DNA of 64,000 bases from Roseibium hamelinense (GCF_007830545.1 NZ_VLLF01000002.1:496001-560000); one strand, 5' to 3'; shown: positions 45,383-53,443, counted from the stretch's first letter. Notes: generated by a model not told the origin, from the letters alone. Numbers and translations: made by a program.

Positions 45383-46189
45383 TCATATTCCCTTGAAGTC
45401 GGGTGACCGTTTTTCCTTGAACGCAGCGCGGCCCTCAGAAAAGTCGGCGCTGTTAAAGCACTGCGCTGCGGCCGCGTGTGCCGCGTCCATCAAGCCTTTT
45501 TCAGCGCCGGGCTGCAGAGCATTGATGGCCAGCTTGCCGGCCTGCAGGGTAAGAGGGGCATTCGCCGCGATCTGGGCACAAATCTTCTCCGTCAAGTCAG
45601 CAAGGCCATCACCGTTTGTAACCTCAGACAGGATGCCGAGTGACTGGGCTTGCGCGGCTCCGAAAACCTCGGCGGTGAACAGCAGCCGCTTGGCCGCCAT
45701 GCTGCCGACCGCCGCCACGATGTCCGAAACAGCTTCGGCAGGGTAGGCCAGTCCTAGCCGGCCTGCGGGCACGGCAAAGCGGGCGGTATCATCTGCGATC
45801 CTTAGATCGCAGGCCAAGGCAAGGCCCAGACCACCACCAAGGCAATGGCCCCGGATTTCGGCAAGTGTCGGGAGCCGGCAGTGTTTGACGGCTTTAAATG
45901 CGGCAACGTTGATGGCGTCGTAGTGGGCGGCTTTTTCGGCGTTCGAACGGGTCTCTTCAAACTCAGAAATGTCTGCACCAGCAGAAAAGGGTCCTGCTTG
46001 CGTGCCGCTGAGAACAATCACCCGCACATCCTTGTTGCTCACAAGCTCGGCGACCGCGCTCGGAAGCGCCTGCCACATCTCCAGTGTCAGGGCGTTTTTG
46101 CGGGCCTGATTGTCAAAAATCAGCCGCCCCGTAAAACCTCGGATTTCTGTTTTAAGGGTTGCCGTCAGTTGAGTTTTTGAAGATGACAC
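45383..46189 (-). CDS. Enoyl-CoA hydratase/isomerase family protein (crotonase)
   Basis: The 268-residue protein has the crotonase fold marks FSAGADISEFE (oxyanion hole) and GHCLGGGLGLALACDLRIA. The segment that usually holds the hydratase glutamates instead reads RLGLAYPAEAVSDIVAAVG, where I see no aligned Glu pair, so simple hydration of 2-enoyl-CoA is uncertain. The GTG at 46189 has GGGAG upstream; a longer in-frame start at 46246 is less likely. It is divergent from cysE. Confidence 0.82.
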   Translation of the reverse strand: MSSSKTQLTATLKTEIRGFTGRLIFDNQARKNALTLEMWQALPSAVAELVSNKDVRVIVLSGTQAGPFSAGADISEFEETRSNAEKAAHYDAINVAAFKAVKHCRLPTLAEIRGHCLGGGLGLALACDLRIADDTARFAVPAGRLGLAYPAEAVSDIVAAVGSMAAKRLLFTAEVFGAAQAQSLGILSEVTNGDGLADLTEKICAQIAANAPLTLQAGKLAINALQPGAEKGLMDAAHAAAAQCFNSADFSEGRAAFKEKRSPDFKGI

Positions 46190-46318
46190 ACTTATCTCCC
46201 GCCAAATGGACTGCCAGACCAAACCAGCAGAACCGTCCAGGGGCAAGAATGACTTTGGAATTATTCGGCGTGCGCATTATGTTACGTTCCACGAGCATAC
46301 ACGGCCAAGGATACCAAG

Positions 46319-47170
46319 ATGGCGAACCCTACCCGGGCTGAAAACGCAGCAGCGGTCGCGCAGCACGATCCTGTCTGGCGGCAATTACGCGAGGAAGCCC
46401 AAGCGATGGTGGCGTCCGAGCCGGCGCTGTCTTCCTTTGTCTATGAAACGGTCTTGAACCACGAACGTCTCGAAGAAGCGGTGGTGCATCGGCTTGGCGA
46501 CCGGCTCGGCCGGGACATTGTCTCTGCGTCCTTGATCCGTCAGACCTATCTTGAGGCGCTGACAATGGAGCCGGAACTCGGAGAAATATTCCGTGTCGAT
46601 ATCGTGGCCGTTTATGACCGGGATCCTGCCTGCACGCGTTTCTTGGAGCCGGTTCTGTATTTCAAGGGATTTCATGCGCTCCAGACACACCGGCTGGCAA
46701 ATTGGCTTTGGCGCCAGGGGCGGAAGGATTTCGCACTCTATCTACAAAGCCGAGCGTCTGAAGTGTTTCAGGTTGATATTCATCCGGCTGTTCCGGTTGG
46801 ACGCGGCATCTTCATCGACCACGGCACCGGACTGGTGGTGGGGGGCACGGCCGTAATCGATGACGATGTGTCGATCCTTCAAGGCGTCACACTGGGTGGT
46901 ACCGGCAAGGAGGGCGGCGACCGGCACCCGAAAATCCGTCACGGGGTTCTTATCGGCGCTGGCGCAAGTATCCTTGGCAACCTCGAGATCGGCCATTGCA
47001 GCCGCATAGCCGCCGGGTCTGTTGTGCTCACACCTGTGCCGGAAAACACCACCGTGGCCGGTGTGCCCGCGAAAATTGTCGGCAAAGCGGGATGCTCCGA
47101 GCCGGCAAGAACCATGAACCAGCTGCTTGCAAGCGCGTTCGCCGATCCAGATTCGGGGAAAAACACATAG
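46319..47170 (+). CDS. cysE: Serine O-acetyltransferase
   Basis: CysE makes O-acetylserine for cysteine synthesis. The 283-residue protein has the helical N-terminal domain and a left-handed beta-helix with hexapeptides, including DIHPAVPVGRGIFIDHGTG and GVTLGGTGKEGGDRHP, whose His residues are catalytic. Its C-terminal tail is short and lacks the usual terminal Ile that binds cysteine synthase. The gene precedes a DUF3126 gene, as in related bacteria. Confidence 0.93.
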   Translation: MANPTRAENAAAVAQHDPVWRQLREEAQAMVASEPALSSFVYETVLNHERLEEAVVHRLGDRLGRDIVSASLIRQTYLEALTMEPELGEIFRVDIVAVYDRDPACTRFLEPVLYFKGFHALQTHRLANWLWRQGRKDFALYLQSRASEVFQVDIHPAVPVGRGIFIDHGTGLVVGGTAVIDDDVSILQGVTLGGTGKEGGDRHPKIRHGVLIGAGASILGNLEIGHCSRIAAGSVVLTPVPENTTVAGVPAKIVGKAGCSEPARTMNQLLASAFADPDSGKNT

Positions 47171-47266
47171 GAACCGGGGGAAAGCGCATTCCGCCGGTTG
47201 GATTGTGCGCTGTGTCATGTAGGTTCCGCCCACCAAAAACGGACGAGACCGACCAGGAGATGTATT

Positions 47267-47482
47267 TTGAAGCCTGATGAGATCCGCAAACTCGAAGCCT
47301 ATTTGAAAAAGCTGTTCGGCAACGACCGTCTGCAGGTTCGCGCGCGGCCCAAGAAAGATGATTCCGCTGAAGTCTATCTTGGTGACGAATTCATCGGAGT
47401 CATTTTCCGTGACGATGAAGATGAGGACTTGAGCTGGAACTTTCAGATGGCGATTCTGGAGATCGATCTGGAGGACGTGTAA
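47267..47482 (+). CDS. DUF3126 family protein
   Basis: The 71-residue acidic protein (KPDEIRKLEAYLKKLFGNDRL, FIGVIFRDDEDEDLSWNFQMAILEIDL) matches DUF3126, a small alphaproteobacterial family that usually follows cysE. The start is TTG with AGGAG eight bases before it; upstream in-frame codons do not match the family. Function unknown. A hairpin terminator follows. Confidence 0.85.
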   Translation: MKPDEIRKLEAYLKKLFGNDRLQVRARPKKDDSAEVYLGDEFIGVIFRDDEDEDLSWNFQMAILEIDLEDV

Positions 47483-47510
47483 GCGTCGCTGCTGCGCAAA
47501 ATATCCGGAT

Positions 47511-47537
47511 AAAAAGCCCGCGATTTGCGGGCTTTTT
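47511..47537. terminator. Bidirectional terminator between DUF3126 and the convergent gene
   Basis: AAAAAGCCCGC, a GATTT loop, then GCGGGCTTTTT form a perfect 11-bp stem with A- and T-tracts on both sides, so it can end transcripts from either strand. It overlaps the stop of the gene at 47536-48285. Confidence 0.92.
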
Positions 47538-48285
47538 ACGTATTGTCATGGGTGAGGCTTGCCACCAGCTGGTTTACTTTTCGTTCAAGCCGTCCCCAAC
47601 TGTTGATCAGGGCCCGGTCAAAACGGTAACTCACGAACAAGCCGTCCGGTGTTCTGAAATTGCGCGTACAGACCGATATGTAGCTGCTGCTGCGCTGGGT
47701 GCAGCGCGCCGCATAGCTTCCGTTTTGGCCCGGTTCAAACACAACGCCGTCCCGTGCGCTGCTGCCGGGCGGGGTCAGTATGTATTCTCTCAGGCCCGCC
47801 GGGCCGCGTTGATGCGGACTCTGGGCGAGCTGCGCATAGACCGGAAACAGCCGGTCGCGGATTGTCTCCTGTTTCCCTAGCGGTGCCAGTGTTATTTCAA
47901 TCCAGCTGTCTTTTGCAGTCTTGCCGTCGCTCCCGAGTGGGGCGCTGTCTATCGGCGCCATATCAGGCCAGCGTGCGTTCAAGGTAACGGTGGTTGCGCG
48001 GCGCCCTTGACTGCCTTTTCCCTGAAGCCGGGCCTGGTCACCGGCAGACATGAGGGGTACCGGGATTGAAAGGCGCGTGGCTTGAAGCTGAACAGCAACC
48101 GAAGGTCCAGGTCGCGTATGGTGTGTTTGCCCGCCTTCTGTATCTAAAATGCTGCTCCAGCTCCCGGCCATAGCAAGCAGGTAGATGCCAGAAATACCGG
48201 CAAGCACCTTGGTCACATACGAAAATGCTGTCAGCCCCTGCGTGTCCAAAAGGCCATGGCTTGCCGGAATCATGTCAAGCACCAC
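47536..48285 (-). CDS. Uncharacterised membrane-anchored protein
   Basis: I do not recognise this 249-residue protein. It has one hydrophobic segment (about 23-45) near the N-terminus, so it is probably anchored in the inner membrane with the rest in the periplasm. The C-terminal half holds two Cys (AARCTQRSS and SVCTRNF) and the ending FDRALINSWGRLERKVNQLVASL. It shares the terminator with the DUF3126 gene. The upstream 217-base gap is shared with the divergent small membrane protein. Confidence 0.6.
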   Translation of the reverse strand: MVLDMIPASHGLLDTQGLTAFSYVTKVLAGISGIYLLAMAGSWSSILDTEGGQTHHTRPGPSVAVQLQATRLSIPVPLMSAGDQARLQGKGSQGRRATTVTLNARWPDMAPIDSAPLGSDGKTAKDSWIEITLAPLGKQETIRDRLFPVYAQLAQSPHQRGPAGLREYILTPPGSSARDGVVFEPGQNGSYAARCTQRSSSYISVCTRNFRTPDGLFVSYRFDRALINSWGRLERKVNQLVASLTHDNT

Positions 48286-48480
48286 TCTGAAACCGTCTTT
48301 CGGACTCTACGAATGGTGTTGTGCCAGCCTGGAACAGTGGCTGTCCCTTGTTGATCCTGTGCCCTTGGCAATTCCTGCATGCTCACGAGAAAACCGCCCA
48401 TAAACGGCCGAGACTCAGAAACGGCACGGCGTTTGCTCTTGACCCTTTGATTAATCTGGAGCAGCTTCAGTGCTTAAAGG

Positions 48481-48495
48481 TTAACAGGGGGTTAA
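48481..48495 (+). promoter_or_regulatory. CtrA-type box TTAA-N7-TTAA
   Basis: TTAACAGGGGGTTAA fits the CtrA full-site consensus exactly. It ends seven bases before the ATG of the next gene, so it would overlap the start region and could act as a repressor site. The match is visible; CtrA control is an inference. Confidence 0.5.
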
Positions 48496-48502
48496 CAGGG
48501 TG

Positions 48503-48826
48503 ATGGCAGATTTAGGTCTTGTTTTCTTTGTTGCATGCGCAGGGTTTGCGGCCGCAGGCTTGATCGCCAGCCTTTATCAGCTCGTCACCAGTCAGCCGCC
48601 ACGGTTCAATTTTGATGTGGATACAGTGGTCGGAACGATCGGATCGGTCGCCCTGTGTCTCATCACCGGGCCGTTTATCATCATGCGCAATGCGATTCGG
48701 GGGCGTCGGATCGAAGGGCGGCCGCTTGGGTGGCTTGTCGCCTCTTCGACGATTGCTGGCATGTGGAGCATGTTCTCCGGTCTCTTTGTGGTACACATCG
48801 CCGTAAGCATCGCAAAAACAATCTGA
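48503..48826 (+). CDS. Small membrane protein (DUF6949-like)
   Basis: The 107-residue protein has three hydrophobic segments (about 5-28, 43-64 and 76-103) and a basic loop (RNAIRGRRIEGRPLG). I think it fits the DUF6949 group of Hyphomicrobiales but cannot confirm that here. ATG at 48503 is preferred over an overlapping GTG at 48500. The gamma carbonic anhydrase gene starts 24 bases later. Confidence 0.65.
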   Translation: MADLGLVFFVACAGFAAAGLIASLYQLVTSQPPRFNFDVDTVVGTIGSVALCLITGPFIIMRNAIRGRRIEGRPLGWLVASSTIAGMWSMFSGLFVVHIAVSIAKTI

Positions 48827-48850
48827 TTTTCAGTCCAAGGCCAGTGTTTC

Positions 48851-49378
48851 ATGGCAGTCTTTGCCCTTGATGATGTCGCGCCTGTTTTCCCCGGAAACGG
48901 GAATTACTGGGTTGCTCCGTCCGCAGAAGTGATCGGACGGGTTCGCCTGGAAGAAGACGCAAGCGTCTGGTTCGGTGCCGTTTTGAGGGGCGACAATGAA
49001 CTCATTCATTTGGGCGCCAGATCGAACATACAAGATGGCTGCGTCTGCCACACGGATATGGGGTTTCCGCTCTCGATCGGAGCCGACTGCACGATTGGCC
49101 ATAAGGCAATTCTTCATGGCTGCACGATCGGTGCGAACAGCCTTGTCGGCATGGGGGCAACCATCCTGAACGGGGCTGTGATCGGCAAAAATTGCATCGT
49201 TGGTGCGAACGCCCTGATCGCCGAGGGTAAGATCATCCCAGACAATTCGCTCGTCGTCGGTGTTCCGGGCAAAGTCGTCCGAACCCTGACAGGGGAAGCT
49301 GCCGCCGGTATCCTCAAATCGGCCGAGGGGTATGTCCGAAACTGGCGCCGCTTCAAGGCCGGCCTGAAACCCGTGTGA
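48851..49378 (+). CDS. Gamma carbonic anhydrase family protein
   Basis: The 175-residue left-handed beta-helix protein has hexapeptide repeats and the three-His zinc site pattern (CVCHTD, then [10 protein letters not shown]). Such proteins hydrate CO2 in some bacteria, although many are inactive or have other roles. It ends with [13 protein letters not shown], the usual C-terminal helix. It lies after the small membrane protein gene and is convergent with the peptidase gene. Confidence 0.9.
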   Translation: MAVFALDDVAPVFPGNGNYWVAPSAEVIGRVRLEEDASVWFGAVLRGDNELIHLGARSNIQDGCVCHTDMGFPLSIGADCTIGHKAILHGCTIGANSLVGMGATILNGAVIGKNCIVGANALIAEGKIIPDNSLVVGVPGKVVRTLTGEAAAGILKSAEGYVRNWRRFKAGLKPV

Positions 49379-49456
49379 CACTACAAAGAGCGGTGTCCCG
49401 ACCATGGATATCCAGAAAAAACGGGAGCCGGCCTGCGGGGGCTGGCCGACTCCCTG

Positions 49457-49502
49457 GATCCGGTCGTGGTAGGGATGGGGAGGGTGGGGACGCGACCGGA
49501 TC
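49457..49502. repeat. 10-bp inverted repeat with a G-quadruplex motif in its loop
   Basis: GATCCGGTCG and CGACCGGATC form a perfect 10-bp stem around a 26-base loop that includes GGGATGGGGAGGGTGGGG (49472-49489), a four-run G-quadruplex motif. It sits between convergent genes with no T-run. Its role is unknown. Confidence 0.7.
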
Positions 49503-49549
49503 TTCCCGCTTGCGCGCGCTGGGCGCGCAAATCCCAATTCCCTGCGCGA

Positions 49550-50164
49550 TCAGCCGCCAACGCTACTGACGGTGGTGACCCGCTTGTCTGAAATACCGGT
49601 CCATTTGGCCGGTGCCTTTGTCGATTGCCGCTTAATGTAGCGGTAAGGCGTTGAATACCAAGGCAAAACAGCTTCGATTTGGTTGTCCAGGATCATGTCG
49701 CCGAGGTCCGTGCGGACCGTCAGTACAGCATGACCAGAATTGTTGATGTCCTTTGCCACAGTGATCAGCAGGGCGCTTGCCGGCCATCCCGCAGCCAACA
49801 AAGCTCTCTGCTTTTCAAGGACGTATTCCTCGCAATCGCCTGCCCCAACCGTCGGGTAGGTCCAGAATTCCGGCTGGCCCCAAAGATCTTCGTCGGTCAC
49901 CGGCTGGATGCTGCGATTGATCCGGTTGTTCACCGCTATGAGCTCATTCCAACGTTCTTCCGTCAGCCTGACCACCACAGGAGAATTTGTTTCTCCGGCA
50001 CAGGCAGCTGCATTTTGAGCGCAGAATTGCTGGTGTCCGATGGGAGCCGTAACCGGGGCATCCATCTCCATGAAACGCGAAGGCGATGCCGCTGCAGTTT
50101 GCGGCCCGAGGTGCGATACAAGCATCGCTCCGGTTAAAATCAGAGTAGTTTCAAGTAAATTCAT
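49550..50164 (-). CDS. Transglutaminase-like cysteine peptidase (BTLCP)
   Basis: The 204-residue protein has a signal peptide-like N-terminus (LLETTLILTGAMLVSHLG) and a BTLCP domain with the catalytic triad Cys (GAGDCEEYVLEK), His (NNSGHAVLTV) and Asp (DMILDNQ). Some family members (LapG) cleave adhesins under c-di-GMP control, but this clade is generally uncharacterised. The 5' neighbour region is the AT-rich repeat-dense gap. It is convergent with the carbonic anhydrase gene. Confidence 0.85.
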   Translation of the reverse strand: MNLLETTLILTGAMLVSHLGPQTAAASPSRFMEMDAPVTAPIGHQQFCAQNAAACAGETNSPVVVRLTEERWNELIAVNNRINRSIQPVTDEDLWGQPEFWTYPTVGAGDCEEYVLEKQRALLAAGWPASALLITVAKDINNSGHAVLTVRTDLGDMILDNQIEAVLPWYSTPYRYIKRQSTKAPAKWTGISDKRVTTVSSVGG

Positions 50165-50644
50165 CGTAACGCCCTCCCCAAGGCTGGCGTAACGATGTCA
50201 TACTGTTTTTTATCTCAGAATAATTCTGAAAATCAAAAAGTAATAAAATTCAAATCGAATAGTAATAAAACTTAATTTAAATGAAAATCAAAGTTAAATC
50301 TAACTTTCAGAAAATTTGCATAAAATTTTATCTATCTCCCGCAAGGTGCTGGTTTTGATGGGTTTAATGGCTTCAAGAGCTTTAATCAAAACTGAAAAAC
50401 ACTGTCGGCCGAAGCAGCCCATATTGCATAACCGAGCGGAGCCGCTCAGTAATTTGGGCCCATTATTTTGATCAAAAAAATGCCTGCGCGGCATGGTTCG
50501 GCAGGCTTGCCCGAACCAGGCAACATACGCGCCTTGTCAAAACTCACAGATACGCAAACTGCTCAGTACAATTTGCGCTGAGAAGACCATCAGGGTTGAT
50601 TTTGGAAGAAGGACAGCGGTGAGCGCCGCGCTTTCGCGGGCGCT
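50165..50644. other. 480-base AT-rich gap with several inverted repeats
   Basis: From about 50200 to 50340 the sequence is strongly AT-rich, in contrast to the GC-rich flanks. Perfect inverted repeats include AAAGTTA/TAACTTT (50290-50307), GTTTTGAT/ATCAAAAC (50352-50392), GAGCGG/CCGCTC (50434-50447) and GGTTCGG/CCGAACC (50495-50517). A short open frame on the minus strand (50300-50494) has no family resemblance. No gene is supported. It lies between two minus-strand genes and should hold the promoter of the BTLCP gene. Confidence 0.6.
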
Positions 50645-51286
50645 TTAGACTTGATCTTCGTCGCTGCCGGAAATGTGTTGCTCAAGCAACTGCCGGTTTT
50701 GGATGGCTGCGAACTCGACCGCAATACCACCTTCGATGTGCCGGACAACCCGCGCCCGCATCTTGCCGATAGCGATGCTGTCGCCCATTTCAGGCTTCGT
50801 GTCGATCGCGATCGCCGCGCCTGACAGGGACACGTCGATAATCCGGCAAACGTGTTCGGTACCGTCGGGCATGACGATCTTCGTCATTGGATTTTTTGGC
50901 ACAAACCGGTCATGGCGGCGATCTTCTGGAAGATTCAGTTCGTCGCGGTTGGCAAGCCACGTCAATACGTTTGCGATCTTGTCTCGCTTGCGCAGCGTGT
51001 TACGCAGTTCCACCGCAAATCCGCCCTCGAACACACGGGCGATGCGCCCTTCAACGCGGCTCAGATGATCAAGATAGGCAACAACACGCTCGCCAATCCG
51101 GCCTGGCACAGGGGTTATCATTGCCATGCCCCCTGGGGACATATCGACCACCTGACATGGGTATTCCCTGCGGTCTTCAAGCATAAACCGGCCGAGAATG
51201 TTGACCTTAACACGCTGATGTCGGCGCTTGTCGGCCGCGTTCAACGTTCTGTGTGTGTCGGTAGCTGCGGCCAAACCAGCATCCAT
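50645..51286 (-). CDS. Tandem PilZ domain protein
   Basis: The 213-residue protein has two PilZ domains. The first (about 17-110) has RRHQRVKVN and VVDMSPGGMAM; the second (about 122-205) has RRHDRFVPKN and IIDVSLSGAAI, which match the RxxxR and D/NxSxxG c-di-GMP-binding motifs. It is likely a cytoplasmic c-di-GMP effector, in line with the two GGDEF/EAL proteins in the window. Its output partner is not visible. Confidence 0.88.
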   Translation of the reverse strand: MDAGLAAATDTHRTLNAADKRRHQRVKVNILGRFMLEDRREYPCQVVDMSPGGMAMITPVPGRIGERVVAYLDHLSRVEGRIARVFEGGFAVELRNTLRKRDKIANVLTWLANRDELNLPEDRRHDRFVPKNPMTKIVMPDGTEHVCRIIDVSLSGAAIAIDTKPEMGDSIAIGKMRARVVRHIEGGIAVEFAAIQNRQLLEQHISGSDEDQV

Positions 51287-51430
51287 GCCTGAATATCCAT
51301 GTAGTGTGCGTCACCGCATTTATACCCTACCGGTGCGGTTTTGGCACCAGTCCCGGCAATTTAGCTTAGTGCGCTCGGGTTAACGATCTGTTTTTCCTTT
51401 TATGAAGAAGTGCGTTTTATCGCCTTGCAA

Positions 51431-52078
51431 TCAAGACTTTCCGCCGGAATAGACCGTTAAATGTCCGACCTGACGTTCGGCACCTTGTGGTAATACCGCC
51501 TGTGCAGGCATGGCAACGCGTTCCGGGTTCAAACGCGGAACTGCGCCATGACTGGCCCGATCGCTATCGACAAAATGCGGGCGCTCATCCGGCCAGATCA
51601 AACGCAGGCTGGAGATCGACTGCTGGAGCAGAGGGTGAAGCCCCATCCAGTAGGGCCGCTCCATTGCTGACGAGCAGCCGAGAATGCGCACACGGCCTTC
51701 ACCAGGGACATTCAATGGCAACAGAAGCATTTCCATAGGCAGCTGCTGGCCACGTTCCGTGTGGCCGTTCACGCCGACCACAGCAACCGCCGCATCTTCG
51801 ATCACGGCAGTGATGAGGCTTTCAAGCGCCTCGCGATCCTTGTCGTTCCAGCCACGCAGGAAGTTCCGACCCTTCAGCTCGCGGCAGTGAACCGAGCATA
51901 GCCGGGTGCCGGCAAGCCGGTATCGGACATCCTTTACCCCGTTTGTTTCGAGAATAAAGGTGTCGCCCAAAAGGCCGCGGATTTGCCCTGGGTCTATTTC
52001 GCTGCGGTTCGGCGAAGGCCGCAATCCGCGCAAATCATCCCAGTAGCTGTAAAGGGTCCGTGTAACGCCGTTTTTCAT
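51431..52078 (-). CDS. PAS domain protein (PAS_5 family)
   Basis: The 215-residue protein has a single PAS domain of the PAS_5 type (LYSYWDDLRGLRPSPNRSEIDP, YRLAGTRLCSVHCRELKGRNFL) and no output domain. The C-terminal 60 residues are low in structure. Such stand-alone proteins are widespread in Hyphomicrobiales and some are linked to stress or cell-surface control, without a known mechanism. It is on the same strand as the PilZ gene, 145 bases upstream. Confidence 0.85.
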   Translation of the reverse strand: MKNGVTRTLYSYWDDLRGLRPSPNRSEIDPGQIRGLLGDTFILETNGVKDVRYRLAGTRLCSVHCRELKGRNFLRGWNDKDREALESLITAVIEDAAVAVVGVNGHTERGQQLPMEMLLLPLNVPGEGRVRILGCSSAMERPYWMGLHPLLQQSISSLRLIWPDERPHFVDSDRASHGAVPRLNPERVAMPAQAVLPQGAERQVGHLTVYSGGKS

Positions 52079-52263
52079 TTCGTTCCCCGTCTGCGTTGCG
52101 TCCGGTGTCTCGATATTTGTCGAACCTGTTTCAAAGCGGGACGCTGAGGTCTTGATCGCTTGTGTCGCCTCTTACAAAGCAGGGGGCATGCCAAACCGAA
52201 GGCGTGACCGGATGTCAAAGCAGCGAAAGGATACATTAAGGTTAATGAAACCTAAAGATTGCG
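52079..52263. other. Intergenic region upstream of the small RNA candidate
   Basis: This stretch lies between the divergent PAS gene and the small RNA candidate. A short open frame from 52152 has no family resemblance. A TTAA-GG-TTAA cluster (about 52234-52243) does not have the seven-base spacing of a CtrA box. I see nothing else. Confidence 0.4.
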
Positions 52264-52291
52264 TTGGTTGTCAAGATTGGGCAAATATACG
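52264..52291 (+). promoter_or_regulatory. Possible promoter of the small RNA candidate
   Basis: TTGGTT and TATACG are 16 bases apart, in the orientation of the terminator at 52404-52438. The predicted start is about 52298. Confidence 0.35.
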
Positions 52292-52297
52292 AAACGT

Positions 52298-52438
52298 TAA
52301 CGATTGGTGGCGCAAAAGCCGACACCGGGCGCCCAATAAAAACAACAGGGGGCGGCAATTGACGATCAGAGTTGCGTGGGGACGCGGCTGGTGAATGGGG
52401 GCAAAGCGCAGCCAGGGAAGGATCTGGCTGCGCTTTTT
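52298..52438 (+). ncRNA. Small RNA candidate (about 140 nt)
   Basis: A promoter-like pair (52264-52291) and a strong terminator (52404-52438) bracket about 140 bases with no protein-coding signal and no annotated gene upstream on this strand. The terminator needs a transcript to end, and no other plus-strand gene could be its source within 2.9 kb. It does not resemble 6S, SRP or tmRNA. The 5' end is an estimate; a short protein-coding mRNA is an alternative. Confidence 0.45.
52404..52438 (+). terminator. Rho-independent terminator without an annotated upstream gene
   Basis: AAGCGCAGCCAG and CTGGCTGCGCTT form a perfect 12-bp stem with an eight-base loop, followed by a run of five Ts. It is plus-strand in orientation, and the nearest plus-strand gene upstream ends at 49378. 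Confidence 0.88.
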
Positions 52439-52690
52439 CATTTTGTATCTGGGTATCTCCAAAGATCCTTTGGGACAGAAAAGGCTGGCAAGCCTCCGAG
52501 AAACGCGCGGTTCACCGGTTTGTCGCCAAATTCCCGGTTTATTGCGATTAGGTGCAGTCATTGCGATTGGGTGCAGGCATGGGGGGCGGCGTTCACCCTG
52601 TCTTGACAGACTCAGCCCCAAGGCTGTGTTTCGGCTTGTCAGTCCGGTCACGAACCGTACATGTCTAGGAAAGACTTGGAAGGGACAAGA

Positions 52691-53443
52691 ATGAACGTCT
52701 ACGAATTCAAAAAGCGGCAACCGGAGCCACCCGCGCACACTCCGGCGCTCAACCTTCCCCCGGTAATCGTGTGGTTGTCCGGAGTTATGATTGCTATCCA
52801 TGTGGCCCGCACCTTCCTGTTGCCCGACAGTTGGAATGGCAACATCCTGCTGTACTTCGCGTTCTGGCCGGTGCGCTATCAGCCCGATCTGCTGTTATCG
52901 GGATCCGCGCCCGGCGGATTTGGTGCCGATATCTGGAGTTTCGTGACCTACGGGCTTCTGCATGGCGGTGCGATGCACATCATTTTTAATCTGCTTTGGA
53001 TGGCGATCTTTGGCAGCGCGGTTGCCCGGCGGTTCGGAATTGCGCGCTTTCTGATTCTGTCTGCAGCTTGCGCCGCGGGCGGTGCTGTCTTGCATCTCAT
53101 GACTCACTGGGGCGAATCTGCGCCAATGATCGGGGCCTCTGCTGCCGTTTCGGGACAGATGGCGGTTGCCATCCGTTTCATTTTTGAACTCGGTGGCCCG
53201 CTTGGTGCATTTCGGCGATCCGACGACGCGGCTTACCGCGTCCCCGCAATGCCACTGAATGCCTGTTTTCAAAACCCACAAGTCCTTGGCTTTACAGCAG
53301 TTTGGTTTGGTTTGAATCTGTTTTTCGGTCTTGTCGGCGGCGGCGGCAGCGGTTCGATCGCCTGGCAGGCCCATATTGGCGGTTTTATAACAGGACTTGC
53401 ACTGTTCCCCTTGCTCGATCCGGTTCCGAGGCGTTTCCGATAG
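52691..53443 (+). CDS. Rhomboid family intramembrane serine protease
   Basis: The 250-residue membrane protein has about six hydrophobic segments, the HGGAMHIIFNLLWM motif in TM2, the catalytic Ser in GASAAVSG and the catalytic His in QAHIGGFITGL. Rhomboids cut transmembrane substrates. The ATG at 52691 has GGAAGGGA upstream; the earlier ATG at 52661 is less likely. The CBS gene follows 89 bases later on the same strand. Natural substrates cannot be inferred. Confidence 0.9.
   Translation: MNVYEFKKRQPEPPAHTPALNLPPVIVWLSGVMIAIHVARTFLLPDSWNGNILLYFAFWPVRYQPDLLLSGSAPGGFGADIWSFVTYGLLHGGAMHIIFNLLWMAIFGSAVARRFGIARFLILSAACAAGGAVLHLMTHWGESAPMIGASAAVSGQMAVAIRFIFELGGPLGAFRRSDDAAYRVPAMPLNACFQNPQVLGFTAVWFGLNLFFGLVGGGGSGSIAWQAHIGGFITGLALFPLLDPVPRRFR

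Noticed and set aside
45119-45406. A 95-codon open frame after the second alpha/beta hydrolase.
   Set aside because: It lacks a ribosome-binding site and family resemblance and overlaps real genes at both ends.
52152-52394. A possible 80-residue peptide within the small RNA region.
   Set aside because: Basic, without family resemblance, and with no good ribosome-binding site; a short conserved peptide cannot be fully excluded.
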